A stretch of 64,000 bases of DNA, taken from NCBI GenBank assembly GCA_963703655.1, contig CAVPFA010000003.1, positions 248,001-312,000 on the forward strand. Direction: 5' to 3'. The notes under the pieces are model-generated. The model saw nothing but the letters and a program-made list of their open reading frames with translations, had not been told where the DNA came from and made no database searches. A program made the position numbers and the translations under genes. Source of the DNA: CAVPFA01 sp963703655. Lineage in GTDB: Bacteria; Actinomycetota; Acidimicrobiia; Acidimicrobiales; Bog-793. How positions within the stretch are numbered: the first letter of the stretch is position 1; each line of letters starts with the position of its first letter. Of the stretch, positions 25,498 to 34,795 are shown piece after piece.

Positions 25498-26706
25498 GTG
25501 ACGCCTTTTGCCTGGACCCGCGAGCGGTGCGAGGCCCTTGACGTGGCGGACCCACTCCGGCGTGTGCGGGACCGTTTCGTGCAGGCGCCTGGGGAGATAT
25601 ACCTCAACGAGAACTCACTCGGCGCTTTGCCGCGCACGGTGGCCACGCGCCTGGCCGAGGTCATCGAGCGCGAGTGGGGCGTCGCCCTCGTCCGGGGCTG
25701 GAGCGAGGACGGCTGGCTCTCGGCTCCCGAGCGGGTGGGTGACAAGATCGGCGCCCTCATCGGCGCCACCCCGGGCGAGGTGCTGGCGTGCGACTCGACG
25801 ACGGTCGCGCTCGCGAAACTGCTCGGAGCAGCTCTCTGGGCTCGTCCGGGACGCAAGGTGATCTTGACGACGTCCACGAACTTCCCGACCGATCTCTATG
25901 CCGCGCAGGGCGTCGCCCGTCTCCTCGGTGACGTCGAGGTCCGCCGCGTCGACCCGGGCGCCGTCGCCGGCGCTCTCGATGAGACCGTGGCCGTCCTCTG
26001 CCTGAGCCACGTCGACTTCCGCACGGGCGAGATGCTCGACCTGGCCGGCCTGACCGAGGCCGCGCACCGGGCGGGCGCGCTCGCGCTCTGGGACCTGAGC
26101 CACTCGGCCGGCGCAGTGATAGTCGGCTGCGAGCGAAACGGGGTCGACCTCGCCGTCGGCTGCGGATACAAATACCTCAACGGCGGACCTGGGGCGCCGG
26201 CGTACCTCTACGTGCGCCGCCTGCACCAGGACGCGGTCGTCAACCCCATACCGGGCTGGCTCGGCCACGAGGCGCCCTTCGAGTTCTCGGTCGACTTCGA
26301 GGCTGCGAGCGGCATCCGCCGCTTTCTCACCTCGACGCCTCCGATCCTCGCGCTGAGCGCACTCGAGGCGGCCCTCGACTGCCGGGCGGACGTATCGAGC
26401 GAGCAGGTGCGGGCGAAGTCGGTGCAGCTGACCGAGCTGTTCATCGCTGCACTCGAGGAGCGGCTGCCGGGAGGTTTCGAGCTTGCTTCACCACGCGACC
26501 CCGAGCGTCGCGGGTCTCAGGTCTCGCTCCGTCATCCCGACGCCCGCTCGATCGTCGCGGCCCTTGCCGAGCGGAGGGTGATCGGGGATTTCAGGCCGCC
26601 TGACGTTTGCAGGTTCGGTTTTGCGGCGTTGTACCTGCGGCACGTCGATGCCCTCGCTGCTGCCGAGCACCTTGTCACGGTGATGCACGCGGGGGCGTTC
26701 CGTTAG
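25498..26706 (+). CDS. kynU: kynureninase-like class V aminotransferase-fold enzyme
   Basis: A 402-residue PLP enzyme, length normal for kynureninase, which cleaves kynurenine to anthranilate and alanine. Supporting segments are EIYLNENSLGALP, ACDSTTVALAKLLGAAL, WDLSHSAGAV (PLP Asp) and GCGYKYLNGGPGAPAYLYV (Schiff-base Lys). The GTG at 25498 is chosen since the family begins shortly before WTRERCEALDVADPL. No other tryptophan-degradation gene is adjacent, so the pathway assignment rests on the protein alone. Confidence 0.85.
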   Translation: MTPFAWTRERCEALDVADPLRRVRDRFVQAPGEIYLNENSLGALPRTVATRLAEVIEREWGVALVRGWSEDGWLSAPERVGDKIGALIGATPGEVLACDSTTVALAKLLGAALWARPGRKVILTTSTNFPTDLYAAQGVARLLGDVEVRRVDPGAVAGALDETVAVLCLSHVDFRTGEMLDLAGLTEAAHRAGALALWDLSHSAGAVIVGCERNGVDLAVGCGYKYLNGGPGAPAYLYVRRLHQDAVVNPIPGWLGHEAPFEFSVDFEAASGIRRFLTSTPPILALSALEAALDCRADVSSEQVRAKSVQLTELFIAALEERLPGGFELASPRDPERRGSQVSLRHPDARSIVAALAERRVIGDFRPPDVCRFGFAALYLRHVDALAAAEHLVTVMHAGAFR

Positions 26707-26726
26707 GCACGGGGCGCCCCGCGCCC

Positions 26727-28451
26727 TCAGGCCGGTGAACCGAGCTCGTCTCGGATCTCGGCGACCAACGCGTCCACGGCGACGATCCGAGCCTGGTCGG
26801 CGTCACGTCGCTTCAGCTCGACACCGCCGGCGGTGAGCGAGCGCTCGCTCACGGTGAGGCGCAACGGCAGCCCGATGAGATCCGCGTCAGCGAACTGCAC
26901 CCCCGGCCGCTCGCCCCGGTCGTCGAAGAGCACACCGACGCCGGCCGCCTCGAGGGTCTCGTACACCCGCTCGGCCACCTCGCCGGCCGGCGAGTCCGCC
27001 CCACGGAGCACGGTCAGGTGGACCGGGAAGGGGGCGATGGCAATCGGCAGGCGCAGCCCACGATCGTCGTGGTGCTCCTCGGCGATGCACGCCAGAAGCC
27101 GGCCCACCCCGATCCCGTAGCAGCCCATCACGATCGGCTGGGCGTTCCCGTCCGGGTCGAGGTAGGTCGCGCCGAAGGACTCCGCGTACTTGGTGCCGAG
27201 CTTGAAGATGTTGCCGACCTCGACCCCGCGGGCCGTGCGCAACGGCTCGCCGCACACCGAGCACTCGTCGCCGTCGTCGGCGGCGACGATGTCGGCCACG
27301 ATGTCGGGTTGCCAGTCGCGTCCCGCGTTCGTGTCGAGGAGGTGCCAGCCCTCCTCGTTCGCGCCGGCCACCAGGTTCGGCGACGCCATCACCAGCTCGT
27401 CGGCCACGACCTCGCCGCCGGCCAGCCCGATCGGCGATGCGAAGCCGGCGACCGCCCCGATGGCGGCGATCTCCTCGAGGGTCATCGGCCGAAGCTCGGC
27501 ACCGCCGAAGAGGTTGGCCAGCTTGGCCTCGTTCAGCTCGGTGTCACCCCGGACCACCGCCACGATCGGCCGGACGAAAACTTCGCCGTCCTCGCCGCGG
27601 TGCTCCGCTGCAAGAAACACGATCTTTGCCGTCCGGGCCTTCGCGACCTCGAGCATCTCCGCGAGCCCCTCGATCGTCTTCGCGCCCGGCGTCGCGACCC
27701 GGCTGACCGGGCGGGGCTCCTCCGGCTCCGCCGGAGTTTTGCACGACGTCGCCACCTGCCGGTTCTGCGCGTACCCGCAGTTGTCGCACAGGACGAGGGT
27801 GTCCTCGCCGAGCGGGGTCAGGTACATGAACTCGTGCGCCCCGCTGCCGCCCATCATGCCGACGTCGGCACCGACGGCGATCACCGGCAGCCCGCAGCGG
27901 GCGAAGATCTTGAAGTAGGCCGCGTAGTGCGCCCGGTACTGGGCGTCGAGACCCGCCTCGTCGAGATCGAGGCTGTAGGAGTCCTTCATGGTGAACTCCC
28001 GGGCCCGGATCATCCCGGCACGCGGGCGCGGGTCGTCGCGCCATTTGGTCTGGATCTGGAAGACGAGTTTCGGGAGCTGGCGGTACGAGCTGATCTCACT
28101 CGCCGCAAGGGTGGTGACCACTTCCTCGTGGGTCATCGCGAGTACCAGGTCGCGGTCACGCCGATCGTGGAAGCGAGTCAGCTCGGCGCCGATCGCCTGG
28201 TAACGGCCGCTCTGCTGCCAGAGCTCCGCTGGATGAACGATGGGCAAGGAGAGCTCGACGCCACCGATGGCGCTGATCTCCTCGCGAAGGATCTGCTCGA
28301 CGTGAACCATCGCCTGCCAGCCGAGCGGGAGGTAGGAGAAGATGCCCTGCGCGAGCTGGCGGACGTAGCCCGCCCGCAGGAGGAACTGGTGTCCGGGCGA
28401 CTCGATCCCGGCCGGTGCCTCACGCAGCGTCTCACCGAACAGCCTCGACAT
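26727..28451 (-). CDS. proS: prolyl-tRNA synthetase (bacterial type with editing domain)
   Basis: A 574-residue class II synthetase that charges tRNA-Pro. It has the bacterial architecture: a catalytic core with LLRAGYVRQLAQGIFSYLPL and MTHEEVVTTLAA, motif 2 region RDDPRPRAGMIRAREFTMKD, an inserted YbaK-like editing domain (about residues 230-390), then GNAQPIVMGCYGIGVGRLLA and an anticodon-binding domain near the C-terminus. The ATG at 28451 (MSRLFGETL) is chosen. The gene is divergent from the ArsR-fusion gene. Confidence 0.95.
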   Translation of the reverse strand: MSRLFGETLREAPAGIESPGHQFLLRAGYVRQLAQGIFSYLPLGWQAMVHVEQILREEISAIGGVELSLPIVHPAELWQQSGRYQAIGAELTRFHDRRDRDLVLAMTHEEVVTTLAASEISSYRQLPKLVFQIQTKWRDDPRPRAGMIRAREFTMKDSYSLDLDEAGLDAQYRAHYAAYFKIFARCGLPVIAVGADVGMMGGSGAHEFMYLTPLGEDTLVLCDNCGYAQNRQVATSCKTPAEPEEPRPVSRVATPGAKTIEGLAEMLEVAKARTAKIVFLAAEHRGEDGEVFVRPIVAVVRGDTELNEAKLANLFGGAELRPMTLEEIAAIGAVAGFASPIGLAGGEVVADELVMASPNLVAGANEEGWHLLDTNAGRDWQPDIVADIVAADDGDECSVCGEPLRTARGVEVGNIFKLGTKYAESFGATYLDPDGNAQPIVMGCYGIGVGRLLACIAEEHHDDRGLRLPIAIAPFPVHLTVLRGADSPAGEVAERVYETLEAAGVGVLFDDRGERPGVQFADADLIGLPLRLTVSERSLTAGGVELKRRDADQARIVAVDALVAEIRDELGSPA

Positions 28452-28590
28452 TCGCACCCGCGACAGCCTCCTCGTGAACTTGCTTCCAGAAACTAGTCGG
28501 CAGCCCCGAGAGCATCGGGTCCCCGCCGGCCGGCCTGCGGCATGCGGCCGACGGGGCCGCCCGGTCTGCCACTTCGCGGCCACAGGGACT

Positions 28591-28612
28591 ACGTGTTAGT
28601 CTCCGCTAACGT
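28591..28612. promoter_or_regulatory. inverted repeat, possible ArsR-type operator
   Basis: GTTAG and CTAAC (extended to ACGTGTTAG and CTAACGT) are separated by six bases, ending 7 bases before the GTG start of the ArsR-fusion gene. ArsR-family repressors commonly bind such imperfect palindromes over their own promoters, so autoregulation is plausible. Confidence 0.45.
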
Positions 28613-28619
28613 AATAGCC

Positions 28620-29900
28620 GTGCCCGATCTGGTGGCTGTCCTTGCCGAGCCCAACCGTCGGCGACTCCTCGAGTTGCTGTCGGCTGGCGAGCGGTCGGTC
28701 AGCCAGCTGGCCGCCCAGTTCGGGATCACTCGGTCGGCCATCTCGCAGCACTTGGGGGTGTTGTCGAATGCAGGGTTGGTCGAAGCTCGCCAGGAGGGCA
28801 GGTTTCGCTACTACCGGCTCGATCCGCACGGTATGTCCGCGCTGCGAGACGCGCTCGACGTCTTCTGGACCAAGGAGCTCGAGCAGCTGGCGGCTGCCCG
28901 ACCACCGATCGAAATCGAAGGAGACAGACGCATGACGGCAGAGAAAACCGTACTCGTGCCCCTCGACCCAGACGAGACGTTCGCGCTCTTGACCGAACCC
29001 GAGCGACTGCGGCGCTGGCAGGCGGTCACGGCCCGTGTCGAACTGCGAGCGGGAGGCGAATACCGATGGACGATCATTCCCGGGCACACGGCGGCGGGCA
29101 CGATCACCGAGGTCGAGCCCGGCAAGCGGATCGTGTACACGTGGGGTTGGGAGGGTGCCGAGGACCTGCCTCCCGGCGCCTCGACGGTGACGATCACGCT
29201 CGAGCCGGCGGAGGGTGGGACGAACGTGCGCCTCGTCCACAGCGGCTTGACCCCCGAGCAGGCGGCCAGCCACTTCGAGGGGTGGAGCCATTACGCTGAG
29301 CGGCTCGTCGCGGCCGCCGAGCGCGGCGACGCCGGCGCAGACGACTGGGCCGCGGGTCCTCCGGGCGACCCGCTCACGGCCGCGGAAGGGTCGCTCGCGG
29401 TCTGCCAGCGCGTCCTACGCGGGCTCGGACCGGAGGACGCGAGCGCCCAGACGCCGTGCACGAAGTTCACCGTCGACGGGCTCGTGGAGCATCTCCTCGG
29501 GTCCGTCCAGTCGCTCGGCGAAGCGGCCGGCGCGACGATCGAGCCTTCCGACGACGGAGCCGCGGAGGTGCGCGTGGCCGACGCCGCGCAGGCGGCGCTC
29601 GAGGCTTGGCGCAAGCGGGGCCTGGAGGGCACCGTAAAGCTCCGGTCGATGGAGGTGCCGGCGGCTATAGCCGCCAACATCCTGGCCGTCGAGTTCCTCG
29701 TGCACGGCTGGGACTTCGCCCGTGCTTCGGGCCAGACGGTCACGGTCAGCGATGGGTTGAGCGGGTACGTGCTCGAGGCCGCCCGTGGGTTGATCAGGCC
29801 GGAGATGCGCGACGGAGACCGTTTTGCGGCCGAGCTTCAGGTGGGGCCGGATGCCGACAATCTCGCCCGGCTGGTCGCCTTTACGGGGCGCGACGCCTGA
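28620..29900 (+). CDS. ArsR-type HTH + SRPBCC (AHSA1) + TIGR03086-like triple fusion
   Basis: A 426-residue protein. Residues 1-90 form a winged helix (EPNRRRLLELLSAGERSVSQ, GITRSAISQHLGVLSNAGLV, RFRYYRL). Residues 105-235 form an AHSA1/START-like ligand-binding domain (LTEPERLRRWQ, GKRIVYTWGWEG). Residues 245-426 resemble mycothiol-dependent maleylpyruvate isomerase-like TIGR03086 proteins (CTKFTVDGLVEHLLGS, AVEFLVHGWDFARA). These three parts usually occur as separate genes. At 28932 an in-frame ATG with a strong upstream AAGGAGA could still start the last two domains alone. It probably acts as a ligand-sensing repressor linked to small-molecule handling; the ligand is unknown. Confidence 0.85.
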   Translation: MPDLVAVLAEPNRRRLLELLSAGERSVSQLAAQFGITRSAISQHLGVLSNAGLVEARQEGRFRYYRLDPHGMSALRDALDVFWTKELEQLAAARPPIEIEGDRRMTAEKTVLVPLDPDETFALLTEPERLRRWQAVTARVELRAGGEYRWTIIPGHTAAGTITEVEPGKRIVYTWGWEGAEDLPPGASTVTITLEPAEGGTNVRLVHSGLTPEQAASHFEGWSHYAERLVAAAERGDAGADDWAAGPPGDPLTAAEGSLAVCQRVLRGLGPEDASAQTPCTKFTVDGLVEHLLGSVQSLGEAAGATIEPSDDGAAEVRVADAAQAALEAWRKRGLEGTVKLRSMEVPAAIAANILAVEFLVHGWDFARASGQTVTVSDGLSGYVLEAARGLIRPEMRDGDRFAAELQVGPDADNLARLVAFTGRDA

Positions 29901-29996
29901 GCGGACCACCGGCATGTTGCTAGCGAAGCTCCGTTTCTCCAACTAGACCAACACGCAACGACCGAGAGTCAGACACCGAACAGGAAAGGAAACCAG

Positions 29997-30776
29997 ATGC
30001 CACAGCGCAGCAGCTACGCAGAGGGCACCCCGAGCTGGGTGGACCTGCAGACCCCGGATCAAGACGCCGCCAAGTCCTTCTACGGCGCGCTGTTCGGCTG
30101 GAAGTTCGACGACCAGCCGATGCCCCAGGGTCCCGTGTACTCGATGGCCCTGAAGGACGGCGGGGTCGTCGCCGCCATCGCGCCGCAGTCGCCGGAGATG
30201 ATCGCGGCCGGCGCCCCACCGATGTGGAATACCTACATCGCAGTCGACGACGTCGACGCCGCCACCGGGCGTGCGCAGGCGGCCGGCGGGAAGGTAATGA
30301 TGCAGCCGTTCGACGTGATGGACGCTGGACGGATGAGCTTCGTGGCGGACCCGTCCGGAGCCGCCGTCGGCCTCTGGCAGGCTAAGGGCCACATCGGCGC
30401 GACGCTCGTGAACGAGCCCGGTTCCCTGGTCTGGAACGAGCTGATCACGAGCGACGGCGACGCCGCGATCGCCTTCTACGGTGCGGTCGTCGGGATCACG
30501 CCCGAGGCGACGGACATGGGGGACGGCTCGTACACGCTGCTCAAGGTCGGCGATCAAATGGTCGGCGGCACAATGGCCCCCCCGATGGAGGGCATCCCCA
30601 ACCACTGGCACGTTTACTTCGGGGTCGCGGACATCGACGCGGCCGTGGCCAAGGCGCGCGAGCTCGGAGCCACGGTCCTCAACGGCCCGTTCGACACTCC
30701 CGTCGGCAAGATGGCCGCGCTGGCGGACCCCCAAGGCGCCATGTTCAGCCTTCACCAGGCCCCAGAGGGTCAATAG
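29997..30776 (+). CDS. VOC-family protein with two glyoxalase-like domains
   Basis: A 259-residue protein with two vicinal-oxygen-chelate modules. The first starts with GTPSWVDLQTPDQDAAKSFYGALFGWKF, given here only by its pattern of PSWVDL and SFYGALFGW; the second starts with VWNELITSDGDAAIAFYGAV. The closing segments are LADPQGAMFSLHQAP and VADPSGAAVGLWQA. Members bind or modify small molecules; many actinobacterial ones are annotated as glyoxalase/bleomycin-resistance-like without proven activity. A clear AGGAAAGG ribosome binding site precedes the ATG. It is probably co-regulated with the ArsR fusion upstream. Confidence 0.85.
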   Translation: MPQRSSYAEGTPSWVDLQTPDQDAAKSFYGALFGWKFDDQPMPQGPVYSMALKDGGVVAAIAPQSPEMIAAGAPPMWNTYIAVDDVDAATGRAQAAGGKVMMQPFDVMDAGRMSFVADPSGAAVGLWQAKGHIGATLVNEPGSLVWNELITSDGDAAIAFYGAVVGITPEATDMGDGSYTLLKVGDQMVGGTMAPPMEGIPNHWHVYFGVADIDAAVAKARELGATVLNGPFDTPVGKMAALADPQGAMFSLHQAPEGQ

Positions 30777-30982
30777 AAGCAGGAGAGAGTCATCAGCCGG
30801 GGCTTGTGGGCCGGTCCGGAGCCTTGCGCCGTGGTTGCCGGCGCCGGCGCTGCCGTTTGCACGCCGCCGGGCTTGGCGAGGGTGCGGCGCCGGCCGTGGG
30901 GCTTGCGCTCCGCCGGCGCCGACGCCGGACTTGGCCACGGCGCTCAGCGCCGGCTAACCGACACCGACCATAGGAGGACGTA

Positions 30983-31603
30983 ATGAGCGACGACTGGCCG
31001 ATGATCCAGGTCGAACGAGAGGCGTGCGCGGATCTAGTCGAGTCGCTCACGCCCGAGCAGTGGGCATCCGCCTCGTGGTGCAAAGGCTGGACCGTACGTG
31101 ACGTCGGGGGCCACCTGATCGCGGCGACCGAGTCGTCCCCGAGAGTGTTCTTCAGCGGCCTTGCCAAGGCCGGCTTCAGCTTCAACAAGATGGCCGCGGC
31201 CGATGTCAAGCGCATCGCCTCGGGCGACCCGTCCACGTTCGCGGCCCTGATGCGGGCCGGGGCGTTGCGCCGCAACCACCCCCCCGGCCCGGTGGCTGCG
31301 ATGCTCGGAGAAGCCGTGATCCACGGCGAGGACATCCGCCGGCCGCTCGGCCTGAGCCGCGACATCCCGGAGACGTCGCTCGTTGCGGTCGCGAATTTCT
31401 ACAAGGGGTCGAATCTCATCGTCGGCGCAAAACGTCGCATTGCGGGCCTGCGTCTCAAGGCCACCGACGTCGCGTGGACCAACGGGGACGGCCCCGAGGT
31501 GACCGGGACCCTGGCCTCGCTGATCCTTGCCATGACCGGCCGCAAGCAGGTGCATCCGGCGCTGTCGGGCGAAGGGGTGCCGGCGCTCGCAGCGCGGCCC
31601 TAG
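30983..31603 (+). CDS. TIGR03083/DinB-like maleylpyruvate isomerase-family protein
   Basis: A 206-residue protein of the DinB-like four-helix superfamily. LTPEQWASASWCKGWTVRDV with GGHLIAATE gives the first metal-type His position; GEAVIHGEDIRRPLGL gives the later HGxD motif typical of actinobacterial TIGR03083 proteins. Such proteins are thought to be mycothiol-dependent or metal-binding; the reaction is unknown. AGGAGG precedes the ATG. The 206-bp spacer upstream is GC-rich with several self-complementary GCCGGC elements and no gene. Confidence 0.8.
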   Translation: MSDDWPMIQVEREACADLVESLTPEQWASASWCKGWTVRDVGGHLIAATESSPRVFFSGLAKAGFSFNKMAAADVKRIASGDPSTFAALMRAGALRRNHPPGPVAAMLGEAVIHGEDIRRPLGLSRDIPETSLVAVANFYKGSNLIVGAKRRIAGLRLKATDVAWTNGDGPEVTGTLASLILAMTGRKQVHPALSGEGVPALAARP

Positions 31604-31660
31604 CGCGGGAGTGCCCGGGCCGGCAGCCGCCCCGGGACCCCACGACTCCCACCTGCGCGT

Positions 31661-32275
31661 TCAGCCATTTGCTCCCGGGTACTCGTTCAGCGCCTGCACC
31701 CACGCTGAGACGGTCGACGCCACCTCGGCGTCGTGCCGCCGCAGCCCATGGTCGCCGTTCTCAACGAACAAGTGGGTCACGGGGCCGGCGATGGCGGCGG
31801 TCGCCGCTTCGAGCTCGGCGGGCGTGGCGAAGGGATCGCGAGTCCCGGACACGAACAAGCACGGCACGCCGATCGCCCCGAAATGCTCGACACGGAGCCG
31901 GTCGGGCTTGCCTGGCGGATGGAGGGGGTAACTGACGAGAACGAGCGCCGCCGCGGGGAGCCCCTCGGCCACGGCGATCGAGCACATGCGACCGCCCATC
32001 GACCGGCCGCCAAGTGCGACCTGGTCCTGTGGCACGGCCAGCTCGGCGGCCAGTTCCCGCGCGGCGGCGAGGACCGCTGCCACTAGCACCGGCTGGCGGT
32101 CGGGCGCCCGGCGCCCCGCAAGCCGGTACGGGAAGTCGATCCGCTCGACCCTCACGCCTTCGGGGGTCAGGGCATCGTCGATCGCGACAAGGGCGCTCTG
32201 GTCCCGCCCGGCGCTGGCGCCTGGCGCAAGGACCAATGCCGAGACTGTAAGGCGAGTCCGCCGGCTGCGGCTCAC
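31661..32275 (-). CDS. alpha/beta hydrolase (KANL3/Tex30-like, dienelactone hydrolase-type)
   Basis: A 204-residue small hydrolase. The nucleophile elbow is GGRSMGGRMCS (Ser near residue 93), the acid is in FVSGTRDPFATP, and the catalytic His in ENGDHGLRR. Substrate unknown. Its start overlaps the end of the LigD polymerase gene by 4 bases, so it is co-transcribed with the NHEJ genes, though no functional link is evident. Confidence 0.85.
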   Translation of the reverse strand: MSRSRRTRLTVSALVLAPGASAGRDQSALVAIDDALTPEGVRVERIDFPYRLAGRRAPDRQPVLVAAVLAAARELAAELAVPQDQVALGGRSMGGRMCSIAVAEGLPAAALVLVSYPLHPPGKPDRLRVEHFGAIGVPCLFVSGTRDPFATPAELEAATAAIAGPVTHLFVENGDHGLRRHDAEVASTVSAWVQALNEYPGANG

Positions 32276-33252
32276 GGCTTGTGTTTCGGCCTCCGACGAG
32301 TCGCCGCGGGTGGGGGCGGCGCGGCGGGTGTGGCACGCGAGGCGGGCAGCCCTGTCAGTGGCTCGAGAAGGTCACCCATGGATTCGACGCGCTCGAGCAC
32401 CTGGCCAGCCACAAAACGAAGCTCCTCTCCCCCGCCCTCCGCCCCCACCTGCACCTCGTCCCAGGTCAGCGGCGTCGAGACGCTGGGCACCGCCAGCGCG
32501 CGGAGCGAGTAGGGCGCGATCGTGGTCTTCGCGGCGTGGTTCTGGCTCCAGTCGATGAGCACCTTGCCCCGACGGAGGTCCTTGCGCATGTTGGAGAGCA
32601 CCTCGTTCGGATGCTCCCGCTCCATCCGGCGGGCGATGTCGTGCGCCTTGGCGTGAGCTTCCTCCCACTGCCACGCGGGGTCGAGACGGGCGTACAGCTG
32701 CAGCCCTTTCGAACCGCTCGTCTTCGGGTAGGCCACCAGCCCTTCGCTGCCGAGCTCGGTCCGCAGCCACATCGCGACGCTGCAGCACTCCACGATGGTC
32801 GCCGGCGCGCCGGGGTCGAGGTCGAACACCATCAGGTCGACCGGCCCGTAGGCGCCGTCGCCTGCCGATCGCCACTGAGGCACGTGCAGCTCGAGCGCGG
32901 CGAGGTTGGCGACCCAGACGAGGGTCGGCAGGTCGTCGACGACGAGCTGCTCGATGTAGTCGGTGCCGTCGGCCCGGACGCTGCGGGGCACGCGAACCGA
33001 GTGGGCCCACGGGGGTGCCTTGCGCGCGCTGTGTTTCTCGAAAAAGGACTCGCCGGTGACGCCGTCGGGGTAGCGGGTCATGGTGAGGGGGCGCCCCTGA
33101 ACGTGCGGCAGCAGCGCCGGTGCGACGTGGACGTAGTACCAGATGACGTCGGCCTTGGTGAAGCCGGCGTCGGGATAGAGCACCTTGTCGAGGTTCGACA
33201 CGCTCAGGCGTCGGCCGTCGATCTCGATGACCGTGCGCTGCTCAGGGCTCAC
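32272..33252 (-). CDS. ligD: LigD polymerase-domain protein (NHEJ primase/polymerase)
   Basis: A 326-residue stand-alone archaeo-eukaryotic-primase-type polymerase of bacterial non-homologous end joining, which fills or extends DNA ends, often with ribonucleotides. It shows SNLDKVLYPDAGFTKADVI, the catalytic DLMVFDLDPG (two Asp), YPKTSGSKGLQLYARL and VLIDWSQNHAAKTTIAPYS. Length fits the single domain plus a Pro/Arg-rich tail. It overlaps the ligase gene by 11 bases; in many bacteria both are one LigD polypeptide. Confidence 0.92.
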   Translation of the reverse strand: MSPEQRTVIEIDGRRLSVSNLDKVLYPDAGFTKADVIWYYVHVAPALLPHVQGRPLTMTRYPDGVTGESFFEKHSARKAPPWAHSVRVPRSVRADGTDYIEQLVVDDLPTLVWVANLAALELHVPQWRSAGDGAYGPVDLMVFDLDPGAPATIVECCSVAMWLRTELGSEGLVAYPKTSGSKGLQLYARLDPAWQWEEAHAKAHDIARRMEREHPNEVLSNMRKDLRRGKVLIDWSQNHAAKTTIAPYSLRALAVPSVSTPLTWDEVQVGAEGGGEELRFVAGQVLERVESMGDLLEPLTGLPASRATPAAPPPPAATRRRPKHKP

Positions 33253-34690
33253 GGACCACCTCCTCCGCGCGCTGGTCGGGACGTAAGCCGCGCCAGGACG
33301 GCTGGCGGAGGCGCCTCGTCTTCGTCCATTCGCTGTAGCGCACCTCGCCGACGAGCTGGGGCTCGACCCACGTGACCCCGGCGGCCTCCGACCTGGGAAC
33401 GCTGCCGCTGAAGGGGGTAGTCCGCCGGACGAGGCTGTTCAGCCGAGCGACGAGCGAGACCCTGTCGGCCTCGCTGAAACCCGTGCCGACACGGCCGACG
33501 TAGGTCAGGCGACCCGATTCGGGGATCCCGAGCAGCAGCGCCCCGAGTTCGCCCTCGAGGTGCCCCTGGCCGGCTGCCCACCCGCCGATCACCACCGACT
33601 GGGTCCGGAAGTTCTTCACCTTCGCCCAGCTCGGATCGCGGCGACCGGGGCGGTAGGGGCTGTCGAGCCGTTTTGCGACGATGCCCTCGAGGCCGCCTTT
33701 GCGCGCCGCCTCCTGGACCGCCGCTCCCCCGCCGGCCTGGGAGGGAGCCGTCGCCCAGTGCGCTCCGGTCAGCTCCAGGCCCTCGAGCAGGCGGCGCCGG
33801 TCGTGGTAGGGAATCTCGAGCGCCGAGTGGCCATCCAGGTGCATGAGGTCGAAGATCATGTAGGTGACGGGGACGCTCTCGGCCAGCCGGCGGATGCGGT
33901 TCGGCTGCGCGGCGTTCATCCTCGGTTGCAGCGCCTCGAAGCTCGGCCGGCCCGCCTTGTCGAGTGCCACGATCTCGCCGTCGAGGACGGTCTGCAACGA
34001 ACCGAGCGCCTCGCCCAGGCCTCTGAGCTCCGGATAGGACGCCGTCACGTCGCGGTCGCTCCTCGACAATGCACGGATCCGGCCACCGTCGACGTAGACG
34101 ACGGCGCGCACGCCGTCCCACTTGTACTCGTAAGCCCAATCCTCGTCGTCAGCCGGGAGTGCGTCGGCGGGCGTGGCGAGCATCGGGCGTACGAGCTCGG
34201 GCAGCGGCTCCCAACCCGGTGGGGACGGGTCGACACGGTGGATCATCCAGTTGTCACCGTCTGTCTGGAACAAGCCGTAGCGCCCTTCGACTCGCTTACC
34301 GTGCAAGGTCACCTTGACGTCGCGGTCGGTCCACTCGCTGCATTCGTACGTGCCGGTGTCCCAGATGGTGACGGCGCCGGCGCCGTATTCGTGCTCGGGG
34401 ATGACCCCCGCGAAGCTCCCGTACTCGAGCGGGTGATCCTCGACGTGGACCGCCAGGTGATTGACTCCCTTGGCAATCGGCAAGCCCTTCGGCACCGCCC
34501 ACGAAACGAGTACGCCATCGCGCTCGAGGCGGAAGTCCCAGTGGAGCGAACGGGCGTGGTGCTCCTGGATCACGAACGACGGCTCGCCCTTGCGCCGACG
34601 CGGCCGCTTGGCCGGCGAGTCGGGTGGAGGGACGGGCTCGGGCGTCCGTTTCGGGTCTCGTTTGGCCCGATATCTGTCGAGCGGCGTCAC
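33242..34690 (-). CDS. ligD: LigD-type ATP-dependent DNA ligase with 3'-phosphoesterase domain
   Basis: A 482-residue NHEJ ligase. Residues 30-150 form the 3'-phosphoesterase module (FVIQEHHARSLHWDFRLE, SWAVPKGLP, GTYECSEWTD). Residues 165-475 form the ATP-dependent ligase with motif I YEYKWDGVRA (Lys adenylation), LDGEIVALD, YMIFDLMHLDG, EGIVAKRLDSPY and an OB domain ending VGEVRYSEWT. It would seal double-strand breaks held by Ku. The start at 34690 may be GTG/ATG-type; the first ~30 residues are basic and disordered. Confidence 0.92.
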   Translation of the reverse strand: MTPLDRYRAKRDPKRTPEPVPPPDSPAKRPRRRKGEPSFVIQEHHARSLHWDFRLERDGVLVSWAVPKGLPIAKGVNHLAVHVEDHPLEYGSFAGVIPEHEYGAGAVTIWDTGTYECSEWTDRDVKVTLHGKRVEGRYGLFQTDGDNWMIHRVDPSPPGWEPLPELVRPMLATPADALPADDEDWAYEYKWDGVRAVVYVDGGRIRALSRSDRDVTASYPELRGLGEALGSLQTVLDGEIVALDKAGRPSFEALQPRMNAAQPNRIRRLAESVPVTYMIFDLMHLDGHSALEIPYHDRRRLLEGLELTGAHWATAPSQAGGGAAVQEAARKGGLEGIVAKRLDSPYRPGRRDPSWAKVKNFRTQSVVIGGWAAGQGHLEGELGALLLGIPESGRLTYVGRVGTGFSEADRVSLVARLNSLVRRTTPFSGSVPRSEAAGVTWVEPQLVGEVRYSEWTKTRRLRQPSWRGLRPDQRAEEVVREP

Positions 34691-34795
34691 GAGGCGGTTC
34701 CTGCCGGCTGGGTGGGGCTTGGCCCTGCGGGCGGCGTAACGTTTCGGCCGGCTGGCAGGGCGCGGCCGGCGGCACCCACCGGCCCGGTGCAGTGA

